A stretch of 64,000 bases of DNA from an uncultured Granulosicoccaceae bacterium. Its GTDB lineage: Bacteria > Pseudomonadota > Gammaproteobacteria > Granulosicoccales > Granulosicoccaceae. The position numbers and the translations under genes are program-made. The notes below the pieces were generated by a model. That model ran no database searches, was not told the origin of the DNA, and saw only the letters and a list, made by a program, of their open reading frames with translations. The stretch covers positions 1 through 64,000 of the forward strand of contig CALGLE010000038.1 of NCBI GenBank assembly GCA_937930305.1. Reading direction: 5' to 3'. This document shows, piece by piece, positions 9,228 to 18,538 of this stretch (position 1 is its first letter; each line of letters begins with the position of its first letter).

Positions 9228-10820
9228 ATGCCTCTGTCTAAAAATCTGCGCCGAGGCTCGCGTAAAACGTTGGCCTGTGCTGTAGCCGCGCCAGTGCTGC
9301 TCGGCTTTGGCATGGTGGCACGGGGTCAGTCATTTTCTGAAGTGCAGCAAACCAGTCCGTGGTTCGAACAAGGTACCCTGGCGGTGTCTGCGGGTGCGAG
9401 TTATGCTGTTGGTGATCGCGCGAAAAATGTGATTCTGTTCGTTGGAGATGGGATGGGCATCACCACACTCACTTCAGCCAGGATTCATGAGGGGCAAAAA
9501 AGCGGGGGCAGTGGCGAAGAAGGCCTGTTGTTTTTCGAAACGTTCCCCAGCACAGCGTTAGTTAAAACCTACTCTGTTGATGCGCAAACTGCCGATTCAG
9601 CCGCAACCATGACAGCGATGATGTCCGGTGTGAAAACAAACACGGGGTTACTGGGCGCAAGCGAAGTTGCACAGCGAGGAGATTGTTCGTCAGTTGCAGG
9701 GCAAGAGCTCATCACGCTCATCGAGCTTGCAGAGCTTAACTATCTTGCAACCGGTGTTGTGACCAACACCCGTGTAACCGATGCAACCCCGGCCGCCACT
9801 TACGCGAAGTCAGCCGACTGGCGGTGGGAGAACGATACGCTTATGCCGGCATCTGCATCGAGCCTTGGATGCAAAGATACAGCTGTTCAGTTAATTGAGT
9901 CTGAGCGTCAACTTGAAGCCCGCATTCCCGGTGCCGATATTGATGGCATTGATGTCATCCTTGGTGGCGGCAAAGCAAACTTCCTGCCGAATCAAACTGA
10001 TGGTCAATCCGATGGTGCGAGAAGCGATGGTCGTAATCTAATCGATGAATGGCTCGACTTGTATCCATCTGCTGTTTATGTAGACGCAAAACAATCGCTA
10101 TCTCAATTACCGGCAGGGGCCACTAAAGTGTTGGGCTTGTTTAGTGATCAAAACATGCAATACCGAATGAACCGACTCAACGCTGGGCCGAATGAACCAT
10201 CGTTGAGCGAGATGACGGTGCAAGCCATCAATGTGCTGTCCAACAACACCAATGGTTTTCTACTCATCGTTGAAGCTGGACGAATCGATGATGGACATCA
10301 TGCCGGCAGCGCGCATGCCGCTTTGGACGAAACGATTGAACTTGCCCAAGCTGCAGAAGCCGCCTTCGATGCAACAAACGCTAATGAAACACTGATTCTT
10401 GTTACGGCTGATCACAGTCACGCACTGTCGGTGGGTGGCTCGTTCTCGCGAGGGAATTCCATTCTCGGAACCACGGTATTTACTGGCTTTAATCAATCAT
10501 CCATTGCAGAAGATGGTTTGCCCTACACCGTTTTGACCTACCTAAATGGACGAGGCTATGCTGATCTGGGTGCAGAAACCAATCCGGATGTGATTTTCGA
10601 ACAGCCTGTTAATGCGGGCAGGAAACTAGCCATTGGTGTCGACACGACGGCCACTGGATTTCATCAAGAGGCATTGATTCCGCTTGAGGCAGCAACGCAC
10701 GCTGGCGAGGACGTCACGATACACGCCATAGGTCCGGGTTCTGAGAAGGTGCGGGGGGTGCTTGAACAGAACGCCATCTTTAACATCATCGACCGGGCAT
10801 TGGGTTTATTACCTGATTGA
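9228..10820 (+). CDS. Secreted alkaline phosphatase (PhoA family)
   Basis: 530-residue alkaline phosphatase with an N-terminal signal peptide (hydrophobic 14-31), predicted periplasmic. The metal and nucleophile motifs are intact: VGDGMG (Asp74), QTADSAATMT with nucleophile Ser124, GRIDDGHHAG (zinc Asp and His), TADHSH, and a late THAGEDV His. It hydrolyses phosphomonoesters to free phosphate, probably for uptake through a porin such as the one upstream. A second, clearly homologous phosphatase follows 49 bases later, so the pair arose by tandem duplication. Compared with its sister, Asp replaces His after RID in the DGHH motif. No clear Pho box was found upstream. Confidence 0.93.
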   Translation: MPLSKNLRRGSRKTLACAVAAPVLLGFGMVARGQSFSEVQQTSPWFEQGTLAVSAGASYAVGDRAKNVILFVGDGMGITTLTSARIHEGQKSGGSGEEGLLFFETFPSTALVKTYSVDAQTADSAATMTAMMSGVKTNTGLLGASEVAQRGDCSSVAGQELITLIELAELNYLATGVVTNTRVTDATPAATYAKSADWRWENDTLMPASASSLGCKDTAVQLIESERQLEARIPGADIDGIDVILGGGKANFLPNQTDGQSDGARSDGRNLIDEWLDLYPSAVYVDAKQSLSQLPAGATKVLGLFSDQNMQYRMNRLNAGPNEPSLSEMTVQAINVLSNNTNGFLLIVEAGRIDDGHHAGSAHAALDETIELAQAAEAAFDATNANETLILVTADHSHALSVGGSFSRGNSILGTTVFTGFNQSSIAEDGLPYTVLTYLNGRGYADLGAETNPDVIFEQPVNAGRKLAIGVDTTATGFHQEALIPLEAATHAGEDVTIHAIGPGSEKVRGVLEQNAIFNIIDRALGLLPD

Positions 10821-10869
10821 TGCGACACCTTACAGCGAGTTTGCCAGCCCTTTTGATTGGAACATAGTC

Positions 10870-12570
10870 ATGCGTTCATCACATACATTTTTTCCACTGC
10901 TGTTGTTACTGATTAGCGGTTGTGGTTCGGAAAGCTCACCGCCAGCAAGCGGTGATGGTTCGCAAAGTTCTGTACCAGATCCCATTCAAGTCACTATTGA
11001 TTCACCGGTCGTGCCGGAAGGTCGACCTGAAATTGGTGCACTGAATTTACGCGATAATCCAGTGGTTAAAAACACCACGGAAAATGCAAGATATGTCAGC
11101 GCGGCGGATAGATTAGAAAATTTACCAGTGCAAACGGCAAGTGCGGGCCAAGCAAAAAATGTCATCTTGTTTGTTGGTGACGGAATGGGTTTATCAACGG
11201 TTACCACAGCACGTATTCTTGAAGGGCAAAAGAAAGGTTTGCTAGGCGAAGAAAATTCGCTGAGCTTTGATAATTTTGCTTACACCGGTTTGTCCAAAAC
11301 TTATAACGTTGATTCTCAAACCGCTGATTCTGCAGGCACTATGACGGCGCTAATGACTGGGGTAAAAACGGATGCTGGCATTCTTGGTCTTGCAGAAAAC
11401 GTGGTTAAAGGGGATTGCCGCAGTGGTTTTGGCAACGAACTAACAACAGCGCTTGAATTAGCTGAACTGGCTGGTTTGTCTACTGGTGTGGTAACAACGG
11501 CCAGGCTAACCCACGCCACACCGGCAGCCGCCTTTGCAAAATCTGCTGACCGGGCTTGGGAAGATGATGTTGATCTGATCGATGATGCTAAGAACAATGG
11601 ATGTGTTGACATTGCTCGGCAGATGGTCGAGTTTGAGCAAAATCTTACTCAACGTTTTGGAGCAAATGCAACAGACGGGATTGAAGTTTTGATGGGAGGT
11701 GGGCGCTTGAAATTTTTGCCCACATCGCAGGGTGGCTCGCGACAGGACGGTCGGGACCTAATCTCGCAATGGCGTTCGCAATACCCATCTGGCGCATACG
11801 TAGAATCCCGAGCGAATTTAAATTCGGGTAGCACGGATTCCGCGACTCATCTATTTGGCTTGTTTGCAGATTCTCATATGTCGTACGAGCAAGCGCGAGT
11901 GGCCGACGCGCCGGCGCAACCGAGCTTGACTGAAATGACGACTTCGGCCCTAGATCTACTTAAAAGAAACACCAACGGATATTTCCTAGTGGTCGAGAGT
12001 GGACGTATCGATCATGGCCACCATGCAGGCAGTGCACACGCGGCATTGGAGGAGACGGTTGAGTTTTCAAATGCGGTGCGTGCTGCACTCGACTCAACCG
12101 ACAGCTCAGACACCTTAATCATAGTGACGGCCGATCACAGTCATGTTTTTGGATTTGCTGGACACCCAAAACGTGGTAATCCTATCTTGGATAAGGTCGT
12201 GCAAGTTGGAGCGAATGAGTATGATCTTGATGAGAGTGGTTTGCCTTACGCAACCTTAAGCTATATCAATGGCCGAGGATTTCGATTTGTTGAAAACGAG
12301 ACGAATGCTGATGTTACCTATTCAATGGGCATTCAATATACTCGAGTCGATCTTTCATCGGTGGATACAACCAATCCTGGTTTTTTCCAAGAAGCCTTAG
12401 TTCCACTTGAGGTGGAAACCCATGGAGCCGAAGATGTGGCCATATACGCCACAGGGCCCGGAGCATCCTTGGTTAGAGGCACAATGGAACAGAGCCAAAT
12501 TTTTCACATCATGAATTACGCCGCTAGTTTGGAAGCGAAAGCTAACTCAGCGCTAAACCGCACTCGGTAA
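10870..12570 (+). CDS. Alkaline phosphatase lipoprotein (PhoA family), tandem paralogue
   Basis: 566-residue alkaline phosphatase starting at ATG 10870 with a lipoprotein signal ending LISGC (Cys18) and a ~70-residue low-complexity tether, so it should be membrane-anchored, unlike its soluble upstream paralogue. Active-site motifs are complete: VGDGMG, QTADSAGTMT with nucleophile Ser154, GRIDHGHHAG, TADHSH and THGAEDV. Long segments match the upstream enzyme (for example HAGSAHAALEETVE). An in-frame start at 10762 lies inside the preceding gene and would bury the lipobox, so it is rejected. A hairpin terminator follows at 12600. Confidence 0.93.
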   Translation: MRSSHTFFPLLLLLISGCGSESSPPASGDGSQSSVPDPIQVTIDSPVVPEGRPEIGALNLRDNPVVKNTTENARYVSAADRLENLPVQTASAGQAKNVILFVGDGMGLSTVTTARILEGQKKGLLGEENSLSFDNFAYTGLSKTYNVDSQTADSAGTMTALMTGVKTDAGILGLAENVVKGDCRSGFGNELTTALELAELAGLSTGVVTTARLTHATPAAAFAKSADRAWEDDVDLIDDAKNNGCVDIARQMVEFEQNLTQRFGANATDGIEVLMGGGRLKFLPTSQGGSRQDGRDLISQWRSQYPSGAYVESRANLNSGSTDSATHLFGLFADSHMSYEQARVADAPAQPSLTEMTTSALDLLKRNTNGYFLVVESGRIDHGHHAGSAHAALEETVEFSNAVRAALDSTDSSDTLIIVTADHSHVFGFAGHPKRGNPILDKVVQVGANEYDLDESGLPYATLSYINGRGFRFVENETNADVTYSMGIQYTRVDLSSVDTTNPGFFQEALVPLEVETHGAEDVAIYATGPGASLVRGTMEQSQIFHIMNYAASLEAKANSALNRTR

Positions 12571-12599
12571 TTCCCTCGCGCTAATACAAGAAAGATTAA

Positions 12600-12623
12600 C
12601 GGGGCACACATTCCTGTGCCCCG
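12600..12623. terminator. Bidirectional terminator between convergent genes
   Basis: A 9-bp stem CGGGGCACA/TGTGCCCCG with loop CATTCC lies between the stop codons of two convergent genes, with A-rich sequence on the left and T-rich sequence (TATTATCGTT) on the right. Confidence 0.8.
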
Positions 12624-12631
12624 TATTATCG

Positions 12632-13135
12632 TTAGATTAATTCTACAATCAGAATGTAGGCATCAGAATCGTCCAAATACTCGGGCAGATCTTCCATACC
12701 AGCTTCAAAAACGATTTGCATTTTGTCGCCCACTTTTCTACCCAGCAAAGAATGACTTAGGTATTCGGGCACACCTTCTGTGACGCCTGCACGTACCGTC
12801 ATTGGCTCATCGAAGTCATCGGTGCTTTCAATTTTCTCACCGGTGCTCCAGCTAAACATTTCGTATTTAAGAACGACCGGATCACTGAATTCGATGGTGT
12901 TGCCAGAACCGGATTCTAAGGTTCTACGGGCTGAGAATGTAGGGGCAGGTCCCTCGGGGCTTGATATTTCAACTGAGCCGTTCGTCTCGCTAACGCTAGG
13001 GAAAGCGAAGTCGTTACTAGCAAGTACGTTAGTACCATTGTTACCGCTTGAGCCGCCGCTGTCGCACGCGCTAAGCAGGACTAACACACTGGCACTTGCT
13101 AATACAGCAACTCGTTTTGTTAAGAGGTTTTTCAT
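12632..13135 (-). CDS. FKBP-like lipoprotein
   Basis: 167-residue protein beginning at the ATG at 13135 (a longer in-frame start at 13186 would extend past the signal peptide). The signal ends LLSAC (Cys24), so it is a lipoprotein, followed by a Gly/Ser/Asn linker. The C-terminal ~85 residues resemble an FKBP-type peptidyl-prolyl isomerase fold: VVLKYEMFSWSTGEKIESTDD, then VPEYLSHSLLGRKVGDKMQIV and a closing strand AYILIVELI. The match is to the fold pattern; catalytic aromatic residues are not clearly conserved, so isomerase activity is uncertain. It is downstream of the SdrD-like gene on the same strand, separated by a hairpin at 13165. Confidence 0.65.
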   Translation of the reverse strand: MKNLLTKRVAVLASASVLVLLSACDSGGSSGNNGTNVLASNDFAFPSVSETNGSVEISSPEGPAPTFSARRTLESGSGNTIEFSDPVVLKYEMFSWSTGEKIESTDDFDEPMTVRAGVTEGVPEYLSHSLLGRKVGDKMQIVFEAGMEDLPEYLDDSDAYILIVELI

Positions 13136-13164
13136 GATGTTATTCCAATAATTGTTTGGGCAAA

Positions 13165-13184
13165 GGCAGGCCTTTCGGCCTGCC
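13165..13184 (-). terminator. Hairpin between SdrD-like and FKBP-like genes
   Basis: An 8-bp stem GGCAGGCC/GGCCTGCC with a four-base loop (GAAA on the minus strand) followed by a short TTTG run. It lies 22 bases after the SdrD-like stop codon and 30 bases before the FKBP-like start, so it could be an attenuating terminator. Confidence 0.6.
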
Positions 13185-13205
13185 AAACGTTGATTGTTCA
13201 GTTGA

Positions 13206-15503
13206 TCAACGATTCTCTGCGGTGATCACTGAAGCCAATGGCAGCCAAACGTCTTCCATCAAGACCCTTTTGCCGTTTGATTTTGAAGCACGAGCCATAA
13301 ACTTATAGTGCTCAACTTCTAATGCTACGATTTGGTGACTTTCCAAGCTGGTTAACTCACCCTGGTCAACAATGGTATTGCTGTTTGTATCAGTCCAAAT
13401 GGCAAGTGAATGGAGTTCCTTGTTCGTTAGTTGACCGTCTGTATTGGTATCTAGGGTGGCCAGTTCCGCAAACCCGTCTGCATATACACCAGGAACATTT
13501 CCGAACAAGAACTCTCCGCTGATCTCACCCGTTGCATCGGATGTCACTAGAATTCCAGCGGTAGGTGCGAACCATTGGCTCAGAGTTTCTTTTGTCCCGT
13601 CACCATCAATGTCGACAACGAACTCACCGCGAATGCGTTGAATTCTTCCCTTATTTTCCAGATCAATCGCAATCGGTGATACAAGAGAGCGATCACACTC
13701 AGTTAGCTCGGATTCAATGCCGTTCTCGAGCGCTCCGACGAAAAAGATCGAAGTTTGGTTGTACTGGTAGTTAGTGCCGTTCCATTCAATTTCCCAATTG
13801 CCTTTGTAAGGGCCTTCCCATTGGTTGGCATCGTTGCCAATCAAATATTTGTGGGTGTAGTTGGACGAGTCGACAGTGATTACTAAGTTATTATCACGAT
13901 CATAAAAATTGTAGTTTGATGCAAATCCGTTTTGATCGGAATTGAAAACATCGACACCACCAATGGTTGTGCTGCCACCGGTTTCTACACGACAAATGGG
14001 TGCATCAGGTGCATCAACTGGAGGTGGTGGGGGTACTTCAGCCAATACAATGTTAATTGTTGCTGTATCGTGTGAGCCACATGTGCCTCGTAATCCGTAT
14101 TCTATGGAGTAGGTTCCGGCAGCCGTGGTGTTTGAAATCACAAACATTTGCTGCGCAGCATCGTAGATCACTTCGCCTGGTACGTTGTGGCCCAAAATAT
14201 CTACTTCGTGCACACTGCCTTCACAAGGCATATCGTTAGCCAGAAAATCGATGGTGAATGGAACGCCTACATCAGAAGCCGCGTTGTCATCATTTGCAAC
14301 AGTCGGTGGCAAAGCAACAGGCAGTGGGCTATAGCCAGCATTAATGTGTTGCATCGTACACGCGGATTCAGGTGAGGTATTGCTTTCAGAAGGTAGGTTG
14401 AAAGCGGGTGTGATGCCGTCAATGCCGATAACACTTAAGCCGTGTTCGGGTGCAGATGCAGCCGATGTCGGTTCGTGCCCGTCGGGTGTTACAAACATAA
14501 CGCTGTAGTCGCCGTTGGTGAGTTGTTCGAACACGTAGTTACCGTTGCTGTCGCTCTGCAACATCGCGATTTGATCACCTGCGTTGTCCATTAACTTTAC
14601 CGAAACATTCGCAATCGTTGTGTCTGATCCATCGAACATGCCATTGGCGTTTGCATCGACCCAGGTTACGCCGCAAATCGTGTTGTCCGCTGGTGGAATG
14701 GGGGGTGGAACAGCAACGAACGCCGCATCGATATCCATCACATCGGGCGCGGCTTCAGTTAAGCAAAGATCATTGGTTGAACCGTTAGACAGCGCATCGT
14801 TTGCACCACCTGTGGTGCCTAACTCAAGCGTTGCATCCAGTGGTGAGAATGAAACGGTGTAACAAGCATCAATATCTAAGTTACCAAAATAGTAACTACC
14901 ATCAAGATCTGTTTCACTTTGTTGTAATAAGGTGTTGTTTTGATATAAGGCGACTGATGTGCTACTGACTGTGCTTTCGCCGTCATCGAACACATTGTCT
15001 CCGTTAGCATCAAACCAAGAAAGACCGGATATTGAACCTTTGGTCGGTTCAGGTGCAGGTGTTGCGTCGATTAACACACAGTCTTGAAATCCTGATCCGG
15101 GCTCGCCGTAAATGCCAATAGCTGCTGTCGTCGTGCCAGCGGGTGATTCTAAAGTGACTGAATAAGCACCGGACACGTGCTCTGTTACTTCCGTACTTTT
15201 AGTGGTCAGCGTGTTGTCGTCAGCGTCAAGGAAGGCTAATGTAATACTGGCGTACTTGGCGACTGTCACCCCGCAGCTCATTCGATAAGTGATACCGGCT
15301 TCAGCAGGTGTGGTTCGAAACGCGCAACCGCCAGCATCCAATGCCGTTACATCAATGGCGGGTGAGTCGGAATCGCACAATAACCATTCTGAGGATTGAT
15401 TGGATCCCGTGATGATATCGTCAGATACGATTGTTTGAGAAAAAACGGGTGGGGCGAGCAGTAGGCTTACAGCCAAAACAGTCGCATGTGGATGCATTTT
15501 CAT
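13206..15503 (-). CDS. Secreted SdrD B-like repeat protein with EF-hand region
   Basis: 765-residue secreted protein with a signal peptide (cleavage near VFSQT). After an N-terminal region of about 130 residues with paired Cys there are two SdrD B-like domains (about 155-265, GLSWFDANGDNVFDDGE; and about 275-385, GVTWVDANANGMFDGSD), proline-rich linkers, a further beta domain starting NDDNAASDVG, and a C-terminal part with calcium-binding-like DIDGDGTKE and an EF-hand pair DTNTDGQLTNKE / DTNSNTIVDQGE. It is probably a calcium-stabilised surface or matrix protein, perhaps adhesive. Binding partner unknown. No neighbouring gene is obviously coupled by overlap. Confidence 0.75.
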   Translation of the reverse strand: MKMHPHATVLAVSLLLAPPVFSQTIVSDDIITGSNQSSEWLLCDSDSPAIDVTALDAGGCAFRTTPAEAGITYRMSCGVTVAKYASITLAFLDADDNTLTTKSTEVTEHVSGAYSVTLESPAGTTTAAIGIYGEPGSGFQDCVLIDATPAPEPTKGSISGLSWFDANGDNVFDDGESTVSSTSVALYQNNTLLQQSETDLDGSYYFGNLDIDACYTVSFSPLDATLELGTTGGANDALSNGSTNDLCLTEAAPDVMDIDAAFVAVPPPIPPADNTICGVTWVDANANGMFDGSDTTIANVSVKLMDNAGDQIAMLQSDSNGNYVFEQLTNGDYSVMFVTPDGHEPTSAASAPEHGLSVIGIDGITPAFNLPSESNTSPESACTMQHINAGYSPLPVALPPTVANDDNAASDVGVPFTIDFLANDMPCEGSVHEVDILGHNVPGEVIYDAAQQMFVISNTTAAGTYSIEYGLRGTCGSHDTATINIVLAEVPPPPPVDAPDAPICRVETGGSTTIGGVDVFNSDQNGFASNYNFYDRDNNLVITVDSSNYTHKYLIGNDANQWEGPYKGNWEIEWNGTNYQYNQTSIFFVGALENGIESELTECDRSLVSPIAIDLENKGRIQRIRGEFVVDIDGDGTKETLSQWFAPTAGILVTSDATGEISGEFLFGNVPGVYADGFAELATLDTNTDGQLTNKELHSLAIWTDTNSNTIVDQGELTSLESHQIVALEVEHYKFMARASKSNGKRVLMEDVWLPLASVITAENR

Positions 15504-15710
15504 TGAGTATCCTGCGTCATGGTAGGAATTAGGGACCGCTGCTACACCTAAGGTTTAGATGTGCCAAGGGTCGGTCCCTTTCAACGCAAGCAAGAACATG
15601 ACCATGCCGGAAGCTTAGGTATCGTGGTTTGCAATTGCTAACAGATGCAGCAGATTGGGGTGAGAACTAGAACACAATAATATAGTCTGCGAAGACCACT
15701 AACTGCGCTT
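15504..15710. other. Gap between amine-oxidase operon and SdrD-like gene
   Basis: Both flanking genes are on the minus strand, so this 207-base gap should hold the 3' end of the amine-oxidase operon and the promoter of the SdrD-like gene. Only a small AAGGG/CCCTT hairpin is seen near 15570; no strong terminator is evident. Confidence 0.35.
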
Positions 15711-17291
15711 TTACAGGCAATCTAGGCGTTGAGACCTTCGTCTCCGATACCAGAGAAAAACGGTTAACAATGCCAACAGAGATTCATCGCCCGATCCAAT
15801 GGTAGAGGAGTTTTTAACTTCCCAATTAAAATGACTGGATACGGTGCGAAAACCATCACTGGCCTGAACTGTGGCGTGATAGTGACCCGCCTTTGTTAAT
15901 TCTCCCTGAATGATGCCCTCAGAACTCATCGTCAGCCCTTCAGGTAATCCATTGGAGTGAAAGGTCAGTGAATCATTATCGGCATCAGACACCTTGATCG
16001 CCAACGTGATAGAGTCCCCAATTTGATGGTGCTGGTTGGCGATCTCTTGAATAAAAGGGGTGCTGTTATCGGTGACGCCGTGGTGTCCTGGGGTTTTGTC
16101 AGAGAGGTTGCGCGCTTGCATAACAAATCCATCCCAGTGAGAATGCATGTGTTGCCTGTCCTCGTTTCTGGGCACATGATGAAACGAGATTCGATGCCAC
16201 ACAATCAAGTCTTGGTTTACTAGCGATTCATTATTTGTAAATTGAAGAATATCATCGCCGCAATCAGGATTAAATTTCGCGTTTTCATTGATGAATCGTT
16301 CGCAATCGTTTTGGCGGGTAACAAAGAAATCGAAATCGGTAAACGGCTCTTGTGCTAGACGAACTAGCTTGTGTCCGTAGTTTACTGGTTCAATCAAGTA
16401 TCCAGGTGCTTCTGTTATGTTCTCTGCATCGTCGGTTATGTACCACGAGGTAAGCTGCTCGGGGTTAATTTTTCGTGCTGTTTCAACGGTTAGTCGTTCT
16501 TGCATCTGAGATCGTTTGCCTGCTGGGTCTATAGGGTAAGAGACCTCCGTGGCCACATCATCAAAAACGTTCTCTCCTATGTCAAAGTCAATACGCCAGT
16601 AGTAGTTGTGGGTGTGTGAAAGCCAAACTTTATCGGGTGCGCCTTCCAACTCTCTGCCAAATTTGTCGTGGTTATGATCGCTGCTGCGTTGTAACGCACC
16701 GGCAGCTCCAATGCTCGGTTCGATAGAGCCATCGTCGTAAAATTTCCACGTGACCAGATAGGTATAGGAACCCACTTGAGATATGGAAAAAAGTGTTAGA
16801 ACTTCTTTAATTTCGGTGTGGCTTTCCGAATGATAGGCCGCATCTTCAGTGCCTGTTTGTTTGCATAATCCGGCTCTTTCATTGATGCTCAGCAACTCAC
16901 CCTCAGGGCAATCGGATGCTGTCAAGGTGCTTACATAGCCGCCACCTAATCCAAATTGGGTAACGTCGTTGTACGTTACGTTGCTGTCGTCGTAGGTTAC
17001 GTGCAATTGCGATAGGCGCATGGAGCCTATCACTCTAAAAGGAAGTTGGTTTTCGGTTTTGTAGTGAATTTCACTTAATACGATATTTTCGCGTCGTGTC
17101 GACGACCAGCACAGTTCCCAGCCTGAGCCGTTGCTGAATTCTGCACGGATCTGGTGATGGCTATCGCAAGTTAGGAGTGCAGCTTGTGCTGAGAGCGGGA
17201 TAACAAGATTGCCCAGCAGCAGGCAAAAACCTATTAATTTAAGAATGTGTATCTTTTGAAGTCTGTTTAAAAAAGTTAGTATTATTCTCAC
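15711..17291 (-). CDS. Copper amine oxidase-fold protein with Ig-like domain and GlyGly-CTERM-like tail
   Basis: 526-residue secreted protein (signal peptide to about 38). Residues 55-400 follow the copper amine oxidase catalytic domain: GWELCW near the start; FGLGGG preceded by an Asp (109) at the place of the catalytic base; VGSYTYLVTWKFYDDGSI, where Tyr176 matches the tyrosine converted to topaquinone; HTH (226/228) as the copper ligands; and HHVPRNED for the third His. The usual Asn-Tyr-Asp/Glu around the cofactor Tyr is Ser-Tyr-Thr here, so cofactor formation is uncertain. A putative Ig-like domain (about 410-490) and a C-terminal GSG, hydrophobic helix, RRRR tail follow. The start ATG overlaps the upstream stop by four bases. 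Substrate unknown. Confidence 0.75.
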   Translation of the reverse strand: MRIILTFLNRLQKIHILKLIGFCLLLGNLVIPLSAQAALLTCDSHHQIRAEFSNGSGWELCWSSTRRENIVLSEIHYKTENQLPFRVIGSMRLSQLHVTYDDSNVTYNDVTQFGLGGGYVSTLTASDCPEGELLSINERAGLCKQTGTEDAAYHSESHTEIKEVLTLFSISQVGSYTYLVTWKFYDDGSIEPSIGAAGALQRSSDHNHDKFGRELEGAPDKVWLSHTHNYYWRIDFDIGENVFDDVATEVSYPIDPAGKRSQMQERLTVETARKINPEQLTSWYITDDAENITEAPGYLIEPVNYGHKLVRLAQEPFTDFDFFVTRQNDCERFINENAKFNPDCGDDILQFTNNESLVNQDLIVWHRISFHHVPRNEDRQHMHSHWDGFVMQARNLSDKTPGHHGVTDNSTPFIQEIANQHHQIGDSITLAIKVSDADNDSLTFHSNGLPEGLTMSSEGIIQGELTKAGHYHATVQASDGFRTVSSHFNWEVKNSSTIGSGDESLLALLTVFLWYRRRRSQRLDCL

Positions 17292-18538
17292 TCCGCCTCT
17301 CCTGGATTACCATCGATTCGACTGGCGAGATCGCTAAAAGGAGAGGAGGTTGACCAATCAAAAGGAATCAGTGAAAAGCCGATTCGATTCGATCGTATGA
17401 CCGGTAAGTCTTCTTTGCTCGGTGTGAAGTGACGAGTGAGCGAAAACCAGACAACCAGATCATGAACCGTTTCATTGTTTACGAAATCATCTAAGCTTGC
17501 GCCACAGTCTTGATCAAACCGGTGGTTTTTTGAAGCTAATTTTTCGCAATCGTTTCGCGTGGTGATGGCGATATCGAACATCGTCCAGGGTTGTTTGGGG
17601 TTCACCAAGCGGTATCCAGCAGGCTGGGGATCGAGGTAGTAGCCAATGCGAGTAGGTGAGGCTTCCCCATATTCGCCACTACTGGTTTTTTTATCGCTAA
17701 TTCGCCAACCTCGGAAATCGGTGTTTGCTGTTTTTCGAAACATCTCTGTGTCGATGTTATCGATATTTATTTCGCGCGTTAGGTCTTCTGCAGATATCGC
17801 TGTAAAGTTAAATTCATCAATCAGATCATTATGTGGACTTTCATCGATATTGAAATCTAAGCGCCAATTAACCAGGAGTGACGCGTTTGCAGCATATTGA
17901 TTCGAGTCATCTATTTTCACACCGTATTGCGGATTGTTGGTGTAGCGAGAGATTTTTCCTGAATGAACCATTGCCGGTTTAATTTCACCGTCTTCTGTGA
18001 AGTGCCAAATTTGTTGGAATTGGTTTACCCCAATTTTGGATTTTCCGTGTAACGTAATTTCGCGTCTAGGCAAAGACTGAAAGTGACGCGCGCGAGTCAT
18101 CAGATTTAGGGTACGCCGGACTTGGCAGATTCGGTGTTGGTCACCAATCAGCCATTCGCCGTTCTGGCAACCGTGTGCATCTTCAGTCCAATGATCCCCA
18201 CCGAAACCAAATTCGCTAAGCATGTGGGTCGCCTCATCGTCTTCATCGAATTGATGCAATACTTGCGCAATCGATGCCGCATCCAGTATTTTCCGTAGTG
18301 GCCTGTCTGGACCGGCGTAATAAACGTGACTTAGAACTAAACCGGAACGATCGTCCACGTGCCAGCACAGTTGCCATTGAGCCCCGCTATCGAACTCCAG
18401 TGTTAAGGGGTTTGCAGAAGCGGTGTGAATGGCGTTTTCAGAAATTTGGGTGTTCGAGGTGCCGCACGTTGCTGCTTGGGCCGTACCGAACCCAAACAGA
18501 AAAATAATGACAAGACTATGTTTGATAAGGTTTTTCAT
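17288..18538 (-). CDS. Degenerate copper amine oxidase-fold protein
   Basis: 416-residue secreted protein from ATG 18538 (signal peptide ending near AQAAT). It is a paralogue of the following gene: shared blocks include WQLCW, GLVLSHVYY, NWRLDFNIDES, ITTRNDCEK, FDQDCG, FVNNE and KEDLPV...IGF. The catalytic positions are lost: Met106 in place of the base Asp, Asn172 in place of the cofactor Tyr, Ala/Leu in place of the HxH copper ligands, and Phe for the third His. It lacks the Ig-like and C-terminal tail. A structural or regulatory subunit of the adjacent protein is a reasonable inference. It overlaps both neighbours by four bases (ATGA type), indicating translational coupling. Confidence 0.7.
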   Translation of the reverse strand: MKNLIKHSLVIIFLFGFGTAQAATCGTSNTQISENAIHTASANPLTLEFDSGAQWQLCWHVDDRSGLVLSHVYYAGPDRPLRKILDAASIAQVLHQFDEDDEATHMLSEFGFGGDHWTEDAHGCQNGEWLIGDQHRICQVRRTLNLMTRARHFQSLPRREITLHGKSKIGVNQFQQIWHFTEDGEIKPAMVHSGKISRYTNNPQYGVKIDDSNQYAANASLLVNWRLDFNIDESPHNDLIDEFNFTAISAEDLTREINIDNIDTEMFRKTANTDFRGWRISDKKTSSGEYGEASPTRIGYYLDPQPAGYRLVNPKQPWTMFDIAITTRNDCEKLASKNHRFDQDCGASLDDFVNNETVHDLVVWFSLTRHFTPSKEDLPVIRSNRIGFSLIPFDWSTSSPFSDLASRIDGNPGEAE

